Shown: one piece after another, positions 1 to 8,445 of the stretch
Numbering within the stretch: the first letter of the stretch is position 1
Layout of the letters: each line of letters starts with the position of its first letter
NCBI RefSeq assembly: GCF_000759955.1
Contig: NZ_JNAL01000011.1
Location: 1-53,588, forward strand
Source of the DNA: Prochlorococcus marinus str. MIT 9201
GTDB taxonomy: Bacteria; Cyanobacteriota; Cyanobacteriia; PCC-6307; Cyanobiaceae
Direction of reading: 5' to 3'
DNA length: 53,588 nucleotides
Position numbers and translations under genes: made by a program
The notes under the pieces: model-generated
Database searches by the model: none
Told to the model about the DNA's origin: nothing
Seen by the model: the letters and a program-made list of their open reading frames with translations, nothing else

Positions 1-213
1 GAAAGTGAAGTTAAAGGAGAAACAGTAGAGGCAGAAGTAAAATCAGAGGAACCAAAAGAAAGTGAAGTTAAAGGAGAAACAGTAGAGGCAGAAGTAAAAT
101 CAGAGGAACCAAAAGAAAGTGAAGTTAAAGGAGAAACAGTAGAGGCAGAAGTAAAATCAGAGGAACCAAAAGAAAGTGAAGTTAAAGAAGAAACAGTAGA
201 GGCAGAAGTAAAA
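1..213 (+). repeat. 57-bp in-frame tandem repeat, at least 3.7 copies
   Basis: Units of exactly 57 bp start at 1, 58 and 115 and are identical base for base. The fourth, from 172, matches for 42 bp with one mismatch (GGA to GAA), then diverges. The period is a multiple of three, so changes in copy number keep the frame. The array probably continues to the left of the window. Confidence 0.9.
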
Positions 214-282
214 TTAATTAAACAAAAAAAAACAAATAAGGATGAAACAATAGACGTAGATGTTAATTCAGATAATAAATAA
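1..282 (+). CDS. C-terminal end of an acidic tandem-repeat protein (5' truncated by window)
   Basis: Frame 1 is open from the first base to a TAA at 280-282 and gives 93 residues; the start lies outside the window. It holds three identical 57-bp units (1-57, 58-114, 115-171), each encoding the 19 residues ESEVKGETVEAEVKSEEPK, and a fourth partial copy (172-213) with one Gly-to-Glu change. A Lys-rich then Asp-rich tail follows. The product is very acidic, has no membrane segment here and is probably disordered. I do not recognise the family because any folded domain lies upstream. Identical codons across copies point to recent duplication. The reading frame is clear; the function is unknown. 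Confidence 0.75.
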   Translation, partial: ESEVKGETVEAEVKSEEPKESEVKGETVEAEVKSEEPKESEVKGETVEAEVKSEEPKESEVKEETVEAEVKLIKQKKTNKDETIDVDVNSDNK

Positions 283-419
283 AAATCTAAATTAAATTAA
301 ACGATTATTGGACAGGATTGATAACAATAATTTTATTTTTTGAGAATAATTTAGTTATTTTTAATTAAATATGGATTTATTTATTTTTTTATATTTGAAT
401 TTACCTTATAAAGATGTTG

Positions 420-899
420 TTATGACTCTAAAGCTACTTCGATAGCTGCTATTAAGTTTTCGTCAAAAGGTTTAACACCTGGTTTGAATCTTGCAATTAC
501 TTTACTATCTTTTCCTATCAGAAACTTCTCGAAATTCCATTCAACATCTCCTTCAGGTTCAACTTTGTTAAGTGTCGTGTAAGGTTCTGTGGTGTTGCCT
601 TTAGCATGAACTTTTTCATAGATTTCAAACTTAACGCCATATTTTGTGGTGCAAAAATCTTTTATTTCTGAAATAGAGTCGGGTTCTTGTTTTCCGAAAT
701 CATTACATGGGAATGCAAGTATTCTTAGACCTTTGCTTGCATATAAATCATGTAGCTTTTGGAGATCTTCATACTGAGCAGTATTACCGCAATAACTAGC
801 TACATTAACAACTAAAATTACTTCACCTGAGTATTCACCAAGTTTTATAGATGATCCGTCTGAAGAAAGAACAGTAGTATTTTGTACGTCTACTTGCAT
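420..899 (-). CDS. Glutathione peroxidase family protein (Cys type)
   Basis: The 159-residue protein is a cysteine glutathione peroxidase-type thiol peroxidase that reduces hydroperoxides. The peroxidatic Cys37 lies in NVASYCGNT. The other members of the catalytic tetrad are present: Gln71 (KQEP), Trp121 and Asn122 (WNF). Cys83 (DFCTTKYG) sits where thioredoxin-dependent members carry the resolving cysteine, so thioredoxin is the more likely reductant (inference). The usual FPCNQFG reads FPCNDFG, but that Gln is not catalytic. There is no signal peptide, so the enzyme is cytoplasmic. It is transcribed alone, divergent from the gene at 1024. The E. coli homologue is btuE. Confidence 0.93.
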   Translation of the reverse strand: MQVDVQNTTVLSSDGSSIKLGEYSGEVILVVNVASYCGNTAQYEDLQKLHDLYASKGLRILAFPCNDFGKQEPDSISEIKDFCTTKYGVKFEIYEKVHAKGNTTEPYTTLNKVEPEGDVEWNFEKFLIGKDSKVIARFKPGVKPFDENLIAAIEVALES

Positions 900-1023
900 G
901 TCTAAAGGAAATTACCCTTTGAAGATAGCATTGAATATACTTTTTTGTGTTTAAATTATCTGATGGTTATGATTATTTCTTTTATAAGTTTTAATTTTTC
1001 ATTTCTTTAACCCTCTATAATTA

Positions 1024-1287
1024 ATGTTATTACTCAGTTTAAATTTGGACCCTTTAGACCCACTTACTGAAATTATTAATTCAGGTCAAGGTTTTTCACC
1101 TTCAATTGCTTTGGAAAGAATTATTTGGGCGATGATTGGAGTCTTTTTTTTAGGAGCAGTTTCCAGATCAATAACTAATAGCATTCGAAGTCATAATTGG
1201 TTTGATATAAAATTTTTATTTAGTTTTTCTAAAAATAAAAAAATTACAGATGATACATCGTCACAACATTCTCGAGATGAAGAATAA
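1024..1287 (+). CDS. Small single-span membrane protein, unknown function
   Basis: This 87-residue protein has an amphipathic N-terminus, one hydrophobic segment at about residues 33-50 (IIWAMIGVFFLGAV), then a basic stretch and an acidic Ser/Asp/Glu-rich tail. I recognise no domain. It lies 11 bp upstream of purT on the same strand and is probably cotranscribed with it. ATG at 1024 is the first start in frame. The family is unknown to me; it is likely a picocyanobacterial conserved hypothetical. Confidence 0.65.
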   Translation: MLLLSLNLDPLDPLTEIINSGQGFSPSIALERIIWAMIGVFFLGAVSRSITNSIRSHNWFDIKFLFSFSKNKKITDDTSSQHSRDEE

Positions 1288-1298
1288 GTTTAATAAAT

Positions 1299-2474
1299 AT
1301 GAAAGTTTCAATTTTTTCTAAGAAGAGAATTTTATTACTTGGTAGTGGAGAGCTAGGAAAAGAATTAGTAATAGAATCCAAAAGATTAGGATTAGAAGTT
1401 ATTGCAATTGATCGATATGAAAAAGCACCTGCAATGCAAGTCGCTGATTATTCAAGAGTAGTTGATATGGGAGATAAAAATATTTTAAAAAATGTTATAA
1501 AAGAATTTAAGCCTGACTATGTTGTCCCTGAAATAGAGGCACTTTCAATTGAGGCCTTAAAAGAACTAGAGGATGAAGGATTCAATATTGTTCCAAATGC
1601 CAGAACTGTTGAAATAACAATGAATAGAGATAAAATTAGAGACTTAGCTTCTAGAGAATTAAATATAAAAACTGCAAAGTTTGATTATATTTTTGAATTT
1701 GATGATTTAGAAAAAAAGGCGGATGAAATTGGATTCCCACTTTTACTTAAGCCTTTAATGAGTTCTTCAGGAAAGGGACAGAGTTTGGTTGAAACAAAAA
1801 ACGATTTACAAAATGCTTGGAAACAGGCACGAGCAAATTCAAGAGGAAATGTTAAAGGTGTAATTATTGAAGAATTTATTAATTTTGATTTTGAGTTTAC
1901 TCTTTTAACTGTAAGAAAAGAAAGTGGTGAAAATATTTTTTGTTTACCAATCGGACATCTTCAATCTAATGGAGACTATCAATGTAGTTGGCAACCTATA
2001 GATATAAATGAATCTCTAATTATTGAAGCTAAGAGAATGACAAATAAAATTTTAAATAACCTTAACGGAGCTGGATTATATGGAGTAGAGTTTTTTATAA
2101 AAGGTAGTGAGGTTATATTTTCAGAATTATCTCCAAGACCACACGACACCGGTATGGTTACATTAGTTAGTCAAAATATTAATGAATTTGAATTACATTT
2201 AAGGGCTTTTTTAAATTTACCAATACCATATATAGATCTAGTAGAACCCTCTGCTACCAGAGTTATACTTTCCAATCAAGAATGTATAAATCCTATTTAT
2301 GCGGGTGTTAATGAAGCATTAGAATTTGAAAAGACTAAAGTGCTCATATTTGGAAAACCAGTTTCCAGAAAAGGCAGAAGAATGGGTATTGTTCTTTCAT
2401 CAAATTCTGACATTAATTTGGCTAGAAAAAATGCAGATGAAGCTGCTCGTAAAATAAAAGTCTTTACAAAATAA
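1299..2474 (+). CDS. purT: Formate-dependent phosphoribosylglycinamide formyltransferase PurT
   Basis: PurT makes formyl-GAR from GAR, formate and ATP, the folate-independent version of the third step of purine synthesis. At 391 residues it matches the usual length (about 392). It shows the ATP-grasp order: N-terminal GSGELGKE (15-22), the P-loop-like KPLMSSSGKGQS (151-162), the adenine-contacting EEF (191-193) and the metal-binding FSELSPRPHDTG (274-285). A hairpin with a T-run follows the gene at 2490-2520. The formate route fits a folate-economical genome (inference). Identification is secure. Confidence 0.97.
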   Translation: MKVSIFSKKRILLLGSGELGKELVIESKRLGLEVIAIDRYEKAPAMQVADYSRVVDMGDKNILKNVIKEFKPDYVVPEIEALSIEALKELEDEGFNIVPNARTVEITMNRDKIRDLASRELNIKTAKFDYIFEFDDLEKKADEIGFPLLLKPLMSSSGKGQSLVETKNDLQNAWKQARANSRGNVKGVIIEEFINFDFEFTLLTVRKESGENIFCLPIGHLQSNGDYQCSWQPIDINESLIIEAKRMTNKILNNLNGAGLYGVEFFIKGSEVIFSELSPRPHDTGMVTLVSQNINEFELHLRAFLNLPIPYIDLVEPSATRVILSNQECINPIYAGVNEALEFEKTKVLIFGKPVSRKGRRMGIVLSSNSDINLARKNADEAARKIKVFTK

Positions 2475-2489
2475 ATATTAAAAAAAAAT

Positions 2490-2520
2490 AACGAAAAAAA
2501 TACTTATTTCCTTCGTTTTT
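2490..2520 (+). terminator. Probable rho-independent terminator after purT
   Basis: AACGAA (2490-2495) pairs with TTCGTT (2512-2517) and an inner AAATA pairs with TATTT across a small internal loop. A short T-run follows on the plus strand. An A-run precedes the stem, so the structure could also work from the minus strand. Confidence 0.55.
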
Positions 2521-2567
2521 GTTCTCTGTTTCTCTGGGTATTATTTGAGTATGTACTCTCTTTTTCA

Positions 2568-2768
2568 ATGATAGAAAATTATAAAGGTTGGGATATAACT
2601 TTAAATTGGGGTAATAATGATTATCTCAAGAGGGATACTGCAAAAAATTATTTTTTTAATCAAAAGGAAAAATGGATTGGTGTTCACTTAAATGGTGAAA
2701 AAATCTATGGTTCTTCTTTAAAAGAAATTAGGCATATTATTGATTATCCTAGTTTGCATGCAAAGTAA
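2568..2768 (+). CDS. Conserved small protein, unknown function
   Basis: This soluble-looking 66-residue protein is rich in aromatic residues (YKGWDITLNWG near the N-terminus) and has no membrane segment or signal peptide. The ATG at 2551 reaches a stop after six codons, so ATG 2568 is the start. It lies after the purT terminator and has its own short upstream region. No family is recognised. Confidence 0.6.
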   Translation: MIENYKGWDITLNWGNNDYLKRDTAKNYFFNQKEKWIGVHLNGEKIYGSSLKEIRHIIDYPSLHAK

Positions 2769-2782
2769 GTTAGAAGATTTTT

Positions 2783-2944
2783 TTAATCATCCTGATTATT
2801 TTCATTATCTTCAATTAGTTCATTAGCAAGTTTTCTTAAATCCCCCTTAATTGAAACCCATGTAAAAGCAATTAAAAAAATTGAGACAGATATTGCAACA
2901 GTGATTTTTTCGATAGGGGACATTCCAAGTGCAATAGCAAACAT
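2783..2944 (-). CDS. Small membrane protein, 53 residues, unknown function
   Basis: An ATG on the minus strand (2942-2944) opens 53 codons ending at TAA (2783-2785). After MFAIALGMSP comes one clean membrane span at about residues 14-30 (TVAISVSIFLIAFTWVS), then a basic segment (KGDLRKLAN) and an acidic Asn/Asp/Glu tail. That order (span, positive inside, acidic tail) is typical of real small membrane proteins of this genus. It fills an otherwise empty gap between two plus-strand genes. The function is unknown. Confidence 0.6.
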   Translation of the reverse strand: MFAIALGMSPIEKITVAISVSIFLIAFTWVSIKGDLRKLANELIEDNENNQDD

Positions 2945-3109
2945 TTCATACCAAATACTAATTTTTAATTATATTGAATTTTTTTAAATAGTTTGAATAA
3001 AATTTGTTTTTGCAATGATAGTTAATTATTCAAAATTTAATAAATTTAATTTAAATTACTTATTTTATTTATTGTTTCTGATTTAAATTTTATTCAGTAA
3101 GATTAAATT

Positions 3110-3331
3110 ATGGAAAAAAAAAAGTGTCCCCAATGTAAAAATTTAATTTTAAAAACTTCTCCAACATGTTTGTATTGTGGCAGACCTAATAAATTTATAA
3201 CTAAGGAATACGTAAATAAAAAGTGGAATGAAGATAATAAAGAAAATGTATTTGATTATATTTTTATCAATAAGTATCTTATATTTATTTTATTTTTAAT
3301 ATTTACAATTGTTATTGTTATTTTTAGTTAA
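3110..3331 (+). CDS. Zinc-ribbon protein with C-terminal membrane anchor
   Basis: This 73-residue protein begins with a four-Cys zinc ribbon: CPQC (residues 6-9) and CLYC (residues 20-23) followed by GRPN. A charged linker precedes a single hydrophobic segment at about 52-72 that ends the protein, giving a tail-anchored layout with the ribbon in the cytoplasm. The family is a generic membrane-tethered zinc ribbon of unknown function. It converges on pepN with a 14-bp gap. Confidence 0.7.
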   Translation: MEKKKCPQCKNLILKTSPTCLYCGRPNKFITKEYVNKKWNEDNKENVFDYIFINKYLIFILFLIFTIVIVIFS

Positions 3332-3345
3332 ATATCATCAATTAA

Positions 3346-5952
3346 TTACTCTATCATTGCATCTAATACTTCTTTAGTATTTGTTGATAGTTTATTTTTT
3401 TTAATCTGCTTTATTGTTTCTATCATATTACTTTTGTAAGGCTCAGAATAATAATTGTATCTACTAAATACTTTTACAAAACGCGAAATCACTATTGGAT
3501 TTAATTTATCAAAGTCAATTATCTTTTGTGCAATATATTTATAACCAGCACCATCCTTTGCATGAAAATTACTATTTGTTGTTACGAAAGTATTTAATAT
3601 AGCTCTTAAAGTGTTTGGTGATTTTGAATCAAAAAACTTATTTTCAAATAATTTTTCTATACCGCTAGTTTTATCATCAGTTTCTATAGATGCATTGAAT
3701 GAAAACCAACTATCTAATACGACGCTATTATTTTTCCATTTTTTGAAGAAAATATTTGAAATAGTCTGTCTCTCAGGACAATTAATCCTACTGAAAGAAT
3801 TTAATGCAGCTTTTGCTAGCGTCATCGACTTACTATCGACATAATTAATTATTTTGGTTTTAATTGCCCCATCATCACTGTGTAAAAGTAGTTTCCAAAT
3901 AGTTTCGATTAGTTTTCTTTCGTTTTTACCTTCTGGCCACACTTTATTTAGATTTTTTTCTATTTCCTGAAGCTTAAAATATAATTCTTTTTTTAATTTG
4001 GTACCGAATAAATAATTTAATTCGTCAATAGTTTTATATATTTTTAAAGGGTCTATATTTTCCATCTCTGATTCGATTTCAGCAAATGTTGGAATACTTA
4101 GTAATTCTGATAAAAGTGATAAATTAATATCTTTATTTTTTATAAATGACATTAAGGTGCTTATTAATTTTTTTTCAACTTTATGATCTGGTTTTTCTTC
4201 TAATCGGTATAAAATGATTTTTTTATAAAATACTTTCATAGTGTTAGATAGTGTAAAAAAATCTTCTTCAAATTTTAAGATTAAAAATTCTTCATCCAAG
4301 GTAGTGTCTGATTCCCACTCAACTGGTGAAGAGAATTCTCGAAAATAAGTTACTAAAGGTATTTGGAGGTGAGATCTTACATTCCTAAAAATAAATTCTT
4401 GTTTTTTTGTTTTTAAAACAACTGTTTTCTCTATTGTTTTATTCTTACCGCAAAATATAGCCAGATTTATAGGAATTATTAGAGGTAAATCATTATATGG
4501 GTTCTTCTTTATTGGATTACTTTGAGAGGCTTGAATTATAAGTTTTTCGTCTGTTTCATCCCAGATTCTCTTAAATTTAACTTTTGGCGTGCCATTTTGC
4601 TTGTACCAGACTTTAAATTTTTTAGGATTGATTTCCTTATTGTGCTCTAAAATTTTATCGACAAATTGGTCTATTGTTGCTGCCTTACCATCATATGTTG
4701 ATATGTAATTACTAAACCCGTTATAGAAATTTTCATCTTTTACAAGCTTGTTAAGCATTCTAATTATTTCTGATCCTTTTTCATATATCGTGGTCGTATA
4801 GAAATTGTCTATTTCTTGATATTTTTCTGGCATTACAGGATGTGATGTTGGACCAGAATCCTCTCTAAATTGATTTCTTCTAAGGAATTTTGCATCCTCA
4901 AGTCTCTTGATTTCATAATTATGATGGTCTGCAGTGAATTGTTGATCTCTAAATACTGTTAAACCTTCTTTTAGAGATAATTGAAACCAATCCCTACAAG
5001 TCACTCTATTCCCCGTCCAATTATGGAAGTATTCATGGGCAATCACACCCTCTATTCTCTCTAATTCCTCATCAGTTGTTGTCTCAGAATTAGCTAATAT
5101 TAGTTTTGAGTTGAAAATATTGAGACTTTTATTTTCCATTGCTCCCATGTTGAAGTGCCTGACTGCAACTATATTGAACAATGACAAATCGTATTCAAGG
5201 TTATATTTATTCTCATCCCACCTCATTGATTTCTTTAAGGAACTTATTGCATGTTGAACATATTTTTCATCGCCATACTCAACATAAATATTTATTTTTA
5301 TTTTTTTATTTGATTTTGTTATGAAATTGTCTTTTACACAATTAAGTTTCCCTGCTACCAATGCAAAAAGATATGAGGGTTTCGGATATGGGTCTTCCCA
5401 AATTATTTCATGTCGATTATTTGTAAGATTATTTTCTTTTACGACGTTACCATTTGAAAGTAAGACAGGATAATCATTCTTGTCTGCCTCAATTCTCACG
5501 GTATACTTGCTTAGAATATCAGGCCTATCAGAGTGAAAACTTATCCTTCTAAATCCTTCTGCCTCACATTGCGTAGTTATAATTCCATTGCTCTCATACA
5601 TTCCTAAAAGGGATGTATTTTCCTTCGGTTTAATTATTCCTTCTATTTTTAATAAAAAATTGTCTTTATTTATATTTTTTATTTTTAAGTTATTTTTTTG
5701 TTGTTTGTAATATTTCTCTTCTATTAGTGAGTCATCTATAAATATTTTTTTTATTAGTATATCCGTGCCATCAAGAATAAGATTTCTGGCATTCTTATTT
5801 TTTTTTACCAATTTTAGTTTTGTCGTTACATTAACTGCACTTTTCTTAATTACGAAGTCCAAAAAAATTTCTGGAATTTCATAATCAAAAACTTTGTAAT
5901 CATCAAGTTTTACATATCTAGAAATACTCTTTTGGTTTTTTGGATTGTTCAT
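3346..5952 (-). CDS. pepN: Aminopeptidase N (M1 family zinc metallopeptidase)
   Basis: PepN removes N-terminal amino acids from peptides in the cytoplasm. The 868 residues match the bacterial family (about 870). It has the exopeptidase motif GAMEN (270-274), the zinc site HEYFH (306-310) with the third ligand Glu329 (KEG), and catalytic Tyr390 (TTTIYEKG). An N-terminal beta-saddle precedes the catalytic domain, and beta-sandwich and helical C-terminal domains follow. The C-terminal half is rich in Lys, Asn and Ile, as expected at low GC. No signal peptide is seen. Confidence 0.96.
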   Translation of the reverse strand: MNNPKNQKSISRYVKLDDYKVFDYEIPEIFLDFVIKKSAVNVTTKLKLVKKNKNARNLILDGTDILIKKIFIDDSLIEEKYYKQQKNNLKIKNINKDNFLLKIEGIIKPKENTSLLGMYESNGIITTQCEAEGFRRISFHSDRPDILSKYTVRIEADKNDYPVLLSNGNVVKENNLTNNRHEIIWEDPYPKPSYLFALVAGKLNCVKDNFITKSNKKIKINIYVEYGDEKYVQHAISSLKKSMRWDENKYNLEYDLSLFNIVAVRHFNMGAMENKSLNIFNSKLILANSETTTDEELERIEGVIAHEYFHNWTGNRVTCRDWFQLSLKEGLTVFRDQQFTADHHNYEIKRLEDAKFLRRNQFREDSGPTSHPVMPEKYQEIDNFYTTTIYEKGSEIIRMLNKLVKDENFYNGFSNYISTYDGKAATIDQFVDKILEHNKEINPKKFKVWYKQNGTPKVKFKRIWDETDEKLIIQASQSNPIKKNPYNDLPLIIPINLAIFCGKNKTIEKTVVLKTKKQEFIFRNVRSHLQIPLVTYFREFSSPVEWESDTTLDEEFLILKFEEDFFTLSNTMKVFYKKIILYRLEEKPDHKVEKKLISTLMSFIKNKDINLSLLSELLSIPTFAEIESEMENIDPLKIYKTIDELNYLFGTKLKKELYFKLQEIEKNLNKVWPEGKNERKLIETIWKLLLHSDDGAIKTKIINYVDSKSMTLAKAALNSFSRINCPERQTISNIFFKKWKNNSVVLDSWFSFNASIETDDKTSGIEKLFENKFFDSKSPNTLRAILNTFVTTNSNFHAKDGAGYKYIAQKIIDFDKLNPIVISRFVKVFSRYNYYSEPYKSNMIETIKQIKKNKLSTNTKEVLDAMIE

Positions 5953-6009
5953 ATTTGCAAAGAAGTTAAGAAGTTTAATAATGCAGAATACTTATTTTGA
6001 AGTTATAAG

Positions 6010-6369
6010 TTAGACCTTATTATCTGCTGTTTCACAAAAATGTGTTTTAATTTCTCCAGAAGGAAGTAGTTCGTGCAAAGAAGGGTTATTAATATCAGGC
6101 GATCCGTCCTCATTAAATTGGTACCTCCAGTCCCATTTTTTATCTGTGAAGGAAATATAGTCTTTCCTTAGAGAGTATGGAAGCATAAGCTTTGTTTTAT
6201 TCCAATCAATATTTATAAATGCTCCTGGCTTTAACTCAGATATCTTTTCTACTATGGAAAAGTCACCATTAATATTATTTCTTATCACAAGATTAAGCTT
6301 TGAATTTTCACAGACATAGCTATTATTTAAAGCTAAAAGAAGTATTGAGGTAATAAAAAATGAATGAAT
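6010..6369 (-). CDS. Putative secreted small protein with probable ATT start
   Basis: The safe reading frame runs from a GTG at 6288 to the stop at 6010 (92 residues). Upstream of that GTG the frame stays open to a TAA at 6415-6417 and encodes a typical signal peptide: KIHSFF, then ITSILLLALNN, then SYVCEN. No ATG, GTG or TTG occurs in that extension. An ATT at 6367-6369 lies 8 nt after AAAAGGAG, so I propose ATT as the start, giving 119 residues. The mature part is Trp/Asp-rich (KKWDWRYQF) and of unknown family. Translation from GTG 6288 would lose the export signal. Confidence 0.6.
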   Translation of the reverse strand: MHSFFITSILLLALNNSYVCENSKLNLVIRNNINGDFSIVEKISELKPGAFINIDWNKTKLMLPYSLRKDYISFTDKKWDWRYQFNEDGSPDINNPSLHELLPSGEIKTHFCETADNKV

Positions 6370-6377
6370 TTTTTGAA

Positions 6378-6385
6378 CTCCTTTT
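6378..6385 (-). promoter_or_regulatory. Strong Shine-Dalgarno preceding an ATT start
   Basis: AAAAGGAG on the minus strand lies 8 nt before ATT 6369. Good Shine-Dalgarno sequences are scarce in this window, which makes the placement informative; no ATG, GTG or TTG in this frame lies nearby. Confidence 0.55.
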
Positions 6386-6438
6386 ATAATAGATTTACTT
6401 TTAAGATGAATAACTTAATAAAAACCTTTTGGATCAAT

Positions 6439-7155
6439 CTAAATCATAATAGATTGCATACTTTTTAGATCTATAAGATCACAATCTAATTTTTCTTCAT
6501 TATCCTGAACTGAAATAAAATTATTTAAAAAACCTGAATATTTTGCATCTCCCCCCACGGTACTTGAAAGTATATATTTAGGATTGAATTTGTTAATTAA
6601 TTTAGGTATTACATCAGCACCTTTCACAAAAGAACCTAGTAAGGGTAATTCTAAATTTTTGGTAGGAGTAATGACTGCATCAAGATTTTGTGTTTTTAAA
6701 TTTTCATCAAGATATCCATGGGGTTCTATATAAAACCCATTATCTTCATCGTTTTTAACAATATACCCATTTTCTATTTGTGGTACCGGAGCCCCAGCAG
6801 TGGCTTCAAAACTTAAATTACATTGATTAATTTTTTCAGATGGTTTAAGCATTTTTATTGAACTAAAACCAATTTTTTCTAATGTTTCAATAGCACTTTT
6901 AGGGCAAATTATAGGAATATCTTTCCTAAACATTTCTAATGTTGGGACGTGACAGTGATCAGGTAGTCCTTGAGTTAATAAGATAATATCAATTTCATTA
7001 TCTATTAGTATTTCTTCTTCTAATGATCCCTTAAAAAACCACTCACCTGGAGGAAATATTAAATCTCCTTTTAGCCAAGGATCAATAATCAAGTTGGTTT
7101 TTTGAAATTTTATAAGCCAACCATTTGATCCAAGGTAGGTTGCTTCAAAAGCCAT
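6439..7155 (-). CDS. Metallo-beta-lactamase-fold protein with altered metal motif
   Basis: The 238 residues follow the UlaG-like metallo-beta-lactamase fold: an N-terminal LGSNGWLIKF beta hairpin, NLIIDPWLKG, and the metal-motif region LLTQGLPDHCHVPTL (59-73). In the canonical HxHxDH the first two His are here Gln62 and Leu64, while Asp66 and His67 remain, followed by Cys68 and His69. From memory, plant and cyanobacterial relatives carry the same QGLxDHCH pattern, so it is probably a family trait and not a loss. The substrate is unknown. It is probably cytoplasmic and stands alone on the minus strand. Confidence 0.8.
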   Translation of the reverse strand: MAFEATYLGSNGWLIKFQKTNLIIDPWLKGDLIFPPGEWFFKGSLEEEILIDNEIDIILLTQGLPDHCHVPTLEMFRKDIPIICPKSAIETLEKIGFSSIKMLKPSEKINQCNLSFEATAGAPVPQIENGYIVKNDEDNGFYIEPHGYLDENLKTQNLDAVITPTKNLELPLLGSFVKGADVIPKLINKFNPKYILSSTVGGDAKYSGFLNNFISVQDNEEKLDCDLIDLKSMQSIMI

Positions 7156-7224
7156 TATAACTGAATTGTTTTATTTGATAATAGAATAAATTTGGCTTTA
7201 TCGAGAAATTACTAATTTAATTTA

Positions 7225-7527
7225 TTAGTTTGCTTCATTTAAAATTTGAAATGACTTTCTTTTTAGGTTAAATATTAAAACTTGATTATCTTTATAACTA
7301 ATCTTAAAGTCTTCTTTTTCTAGCATTTGTATTGGTATTAGTGCTAAACCTCCTGTACCTGAAAATATAATTGGCATGGTGTTATTTTTCTTTCCATTCA
7401 TTTTTTGTAGGTCAATTGCTTGAGAAACTATTTTTCTGGCTCTATCAAATCCGTAATCTTCTATTAATTCAGACCATAAAAAGTTAACTGATTCATATTT
7501 TGAAAACTCAATTTGTACTGTCTTCAT
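7225..7527 (-). CDS. Conserved hypothetical protein, 100 residues
   Basis: This small soluble protein has no recognised domain. The N-terminal half looks helical (YGFDRARKIVSQAIDLQKMNG); the C-terminal half looks like short beta strands (PIIFSGTGGLALIPIQML, DNQVLIFNLK). There is no signal peptide or membrane span. It is followed 46 bp upstream on the same strand by the 61-residue gene ending at 7573. Probably a picocyanobacterial family of unknown role. Confidence 0.65.
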   Translation of the reverse strand: MKTVQIEFSKYESVNFLWSELIEDYGFDRARKIVSQAIDLQKMNGKKNNTMPIIFSGTGGLALIPIQMLEKEDFKISYKDNQVLIFNLKRKSFQILNEAN

Positions 7528-7572
7528 TAATAAATGTTTTATATATATTGATTAATTGATAAAGATATAGAC

Positions 7573-7758
7573 TTAATTACTATTTTTAAACCTATCCATG
7601 ACTAGTTGTAACATATCCACTACATCTCCATCAGTTAAATTTAAATCCTTCTTTAAATCATTGCAGGTTAAATTCATTTCAAGTGCTGCTTCAGCCATAT
7701 GATTAACTTTTTGGTTATCACCACCCAATGAAATAAAGGGATTGAAGTTTTCTATCAT
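7573..7758 (-). CDS. Conserved small helical protein, 61 residues
   Basis: The predicted product is short and helical: NHMAEAALEMNLTCNDLKKD, then LNLTDGDVVDMLQLVMDRF. It has a net negative charge and no membrane span. The spacing of Leu and Met suggests a two-helix bundle or a helix-turn-helix-like fold, which is speculative. It may be cotranscribed with the downstream gene at 7225-7527. Function unknown. Confidence 0.6.
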   Translation of the reverse strand: MIENFNPFISLGGDNQKVNHMAEAALEMNLTCNDLKKDLNLTDGDVVDMLQLVMDRFKNSN

Positions 7759-7864
7759 TAAAATTTAGAATCACAACCTAGTTCTAGCTAAGAAATAATC
7801 AATTATCATTGATTGATACAGAAGCTTATAAATATGTTATTAATTATTTAGATAATTTTTATTT

Positions 7865-8245
7865 TTAAACTAATGATGTTGATATCCCTTTTGATATCAA
7901 TGCGAATCTTCTGGCTCTGATTAATAACGGAAATATCACCTTTGTTCGATTATTTGATTTAAACACTCTAGAAAGTAATAAAAGTAAATTACTTGAGGGA
8001 TTATTTATTTTTTTGCAAATAGTATTAATTGCATCTGCCCCATGAAAGATGTCTTCATCTTTCAGGAGAATAGCTCCTTTATCTAAGTCATAGCCTTTCT
8101 CTATGAGGGATTTAATAAGAGTTAAATTTTTACGACCATCAAGAATTTTAATATTAGTTATCTTACTTCTGATCTCCAGAAGCTCAGCAAAATGATTGCA
8201 GAATGGGCATTCTCCATCATAAATAAATGTATAGTTAGAATTCAT
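7865..8245 (-). CDS. DCC (DUF393) family thiol-disulfide oxidoreductase-like protein
   Basis: The N-terminus carries the family signature YDGECPFC (9-16) with a thioredoxin-like CxxC at Cys13 and Cys16. A second family feature, KDEDIFHGADAI, lies near residues 62-73. At 126 residues it is a normal DCC protein. It probably handles thiol-disulfide exchange in the cytoplasm; no physiological substrate is known for the family. It is monocistronic. Confidence 0.88.
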   Translation of the reverse strand: MNSNYTFIYDGECPFCNHFAELLEIRSKITNIKILDGRKNLTLIKSLIEKGYDLDKGAILLKDEDIFHGADAINTICKKINNPSSNLLLLLSRVFKSNNRTKVIFPLLIRARRFALISKGISTSLV

Positions 8246-8445
8246 TAGAAAAAAAATTTTTGATGGTATTAAAGTGCGCCAACAAAATATTTATGACTTG
8301 ATAATAAAACAAATAATAAAAATTTTGTGGATTTCTAATAATTGGATAGATAAAAAATTCTCATAATTACGAAGAAATGTCTCAATATAGTTATATTTTT
8401 CATAAAAATCTGTATGCTAACTCGGAGATATTATGTTTTAAAATC

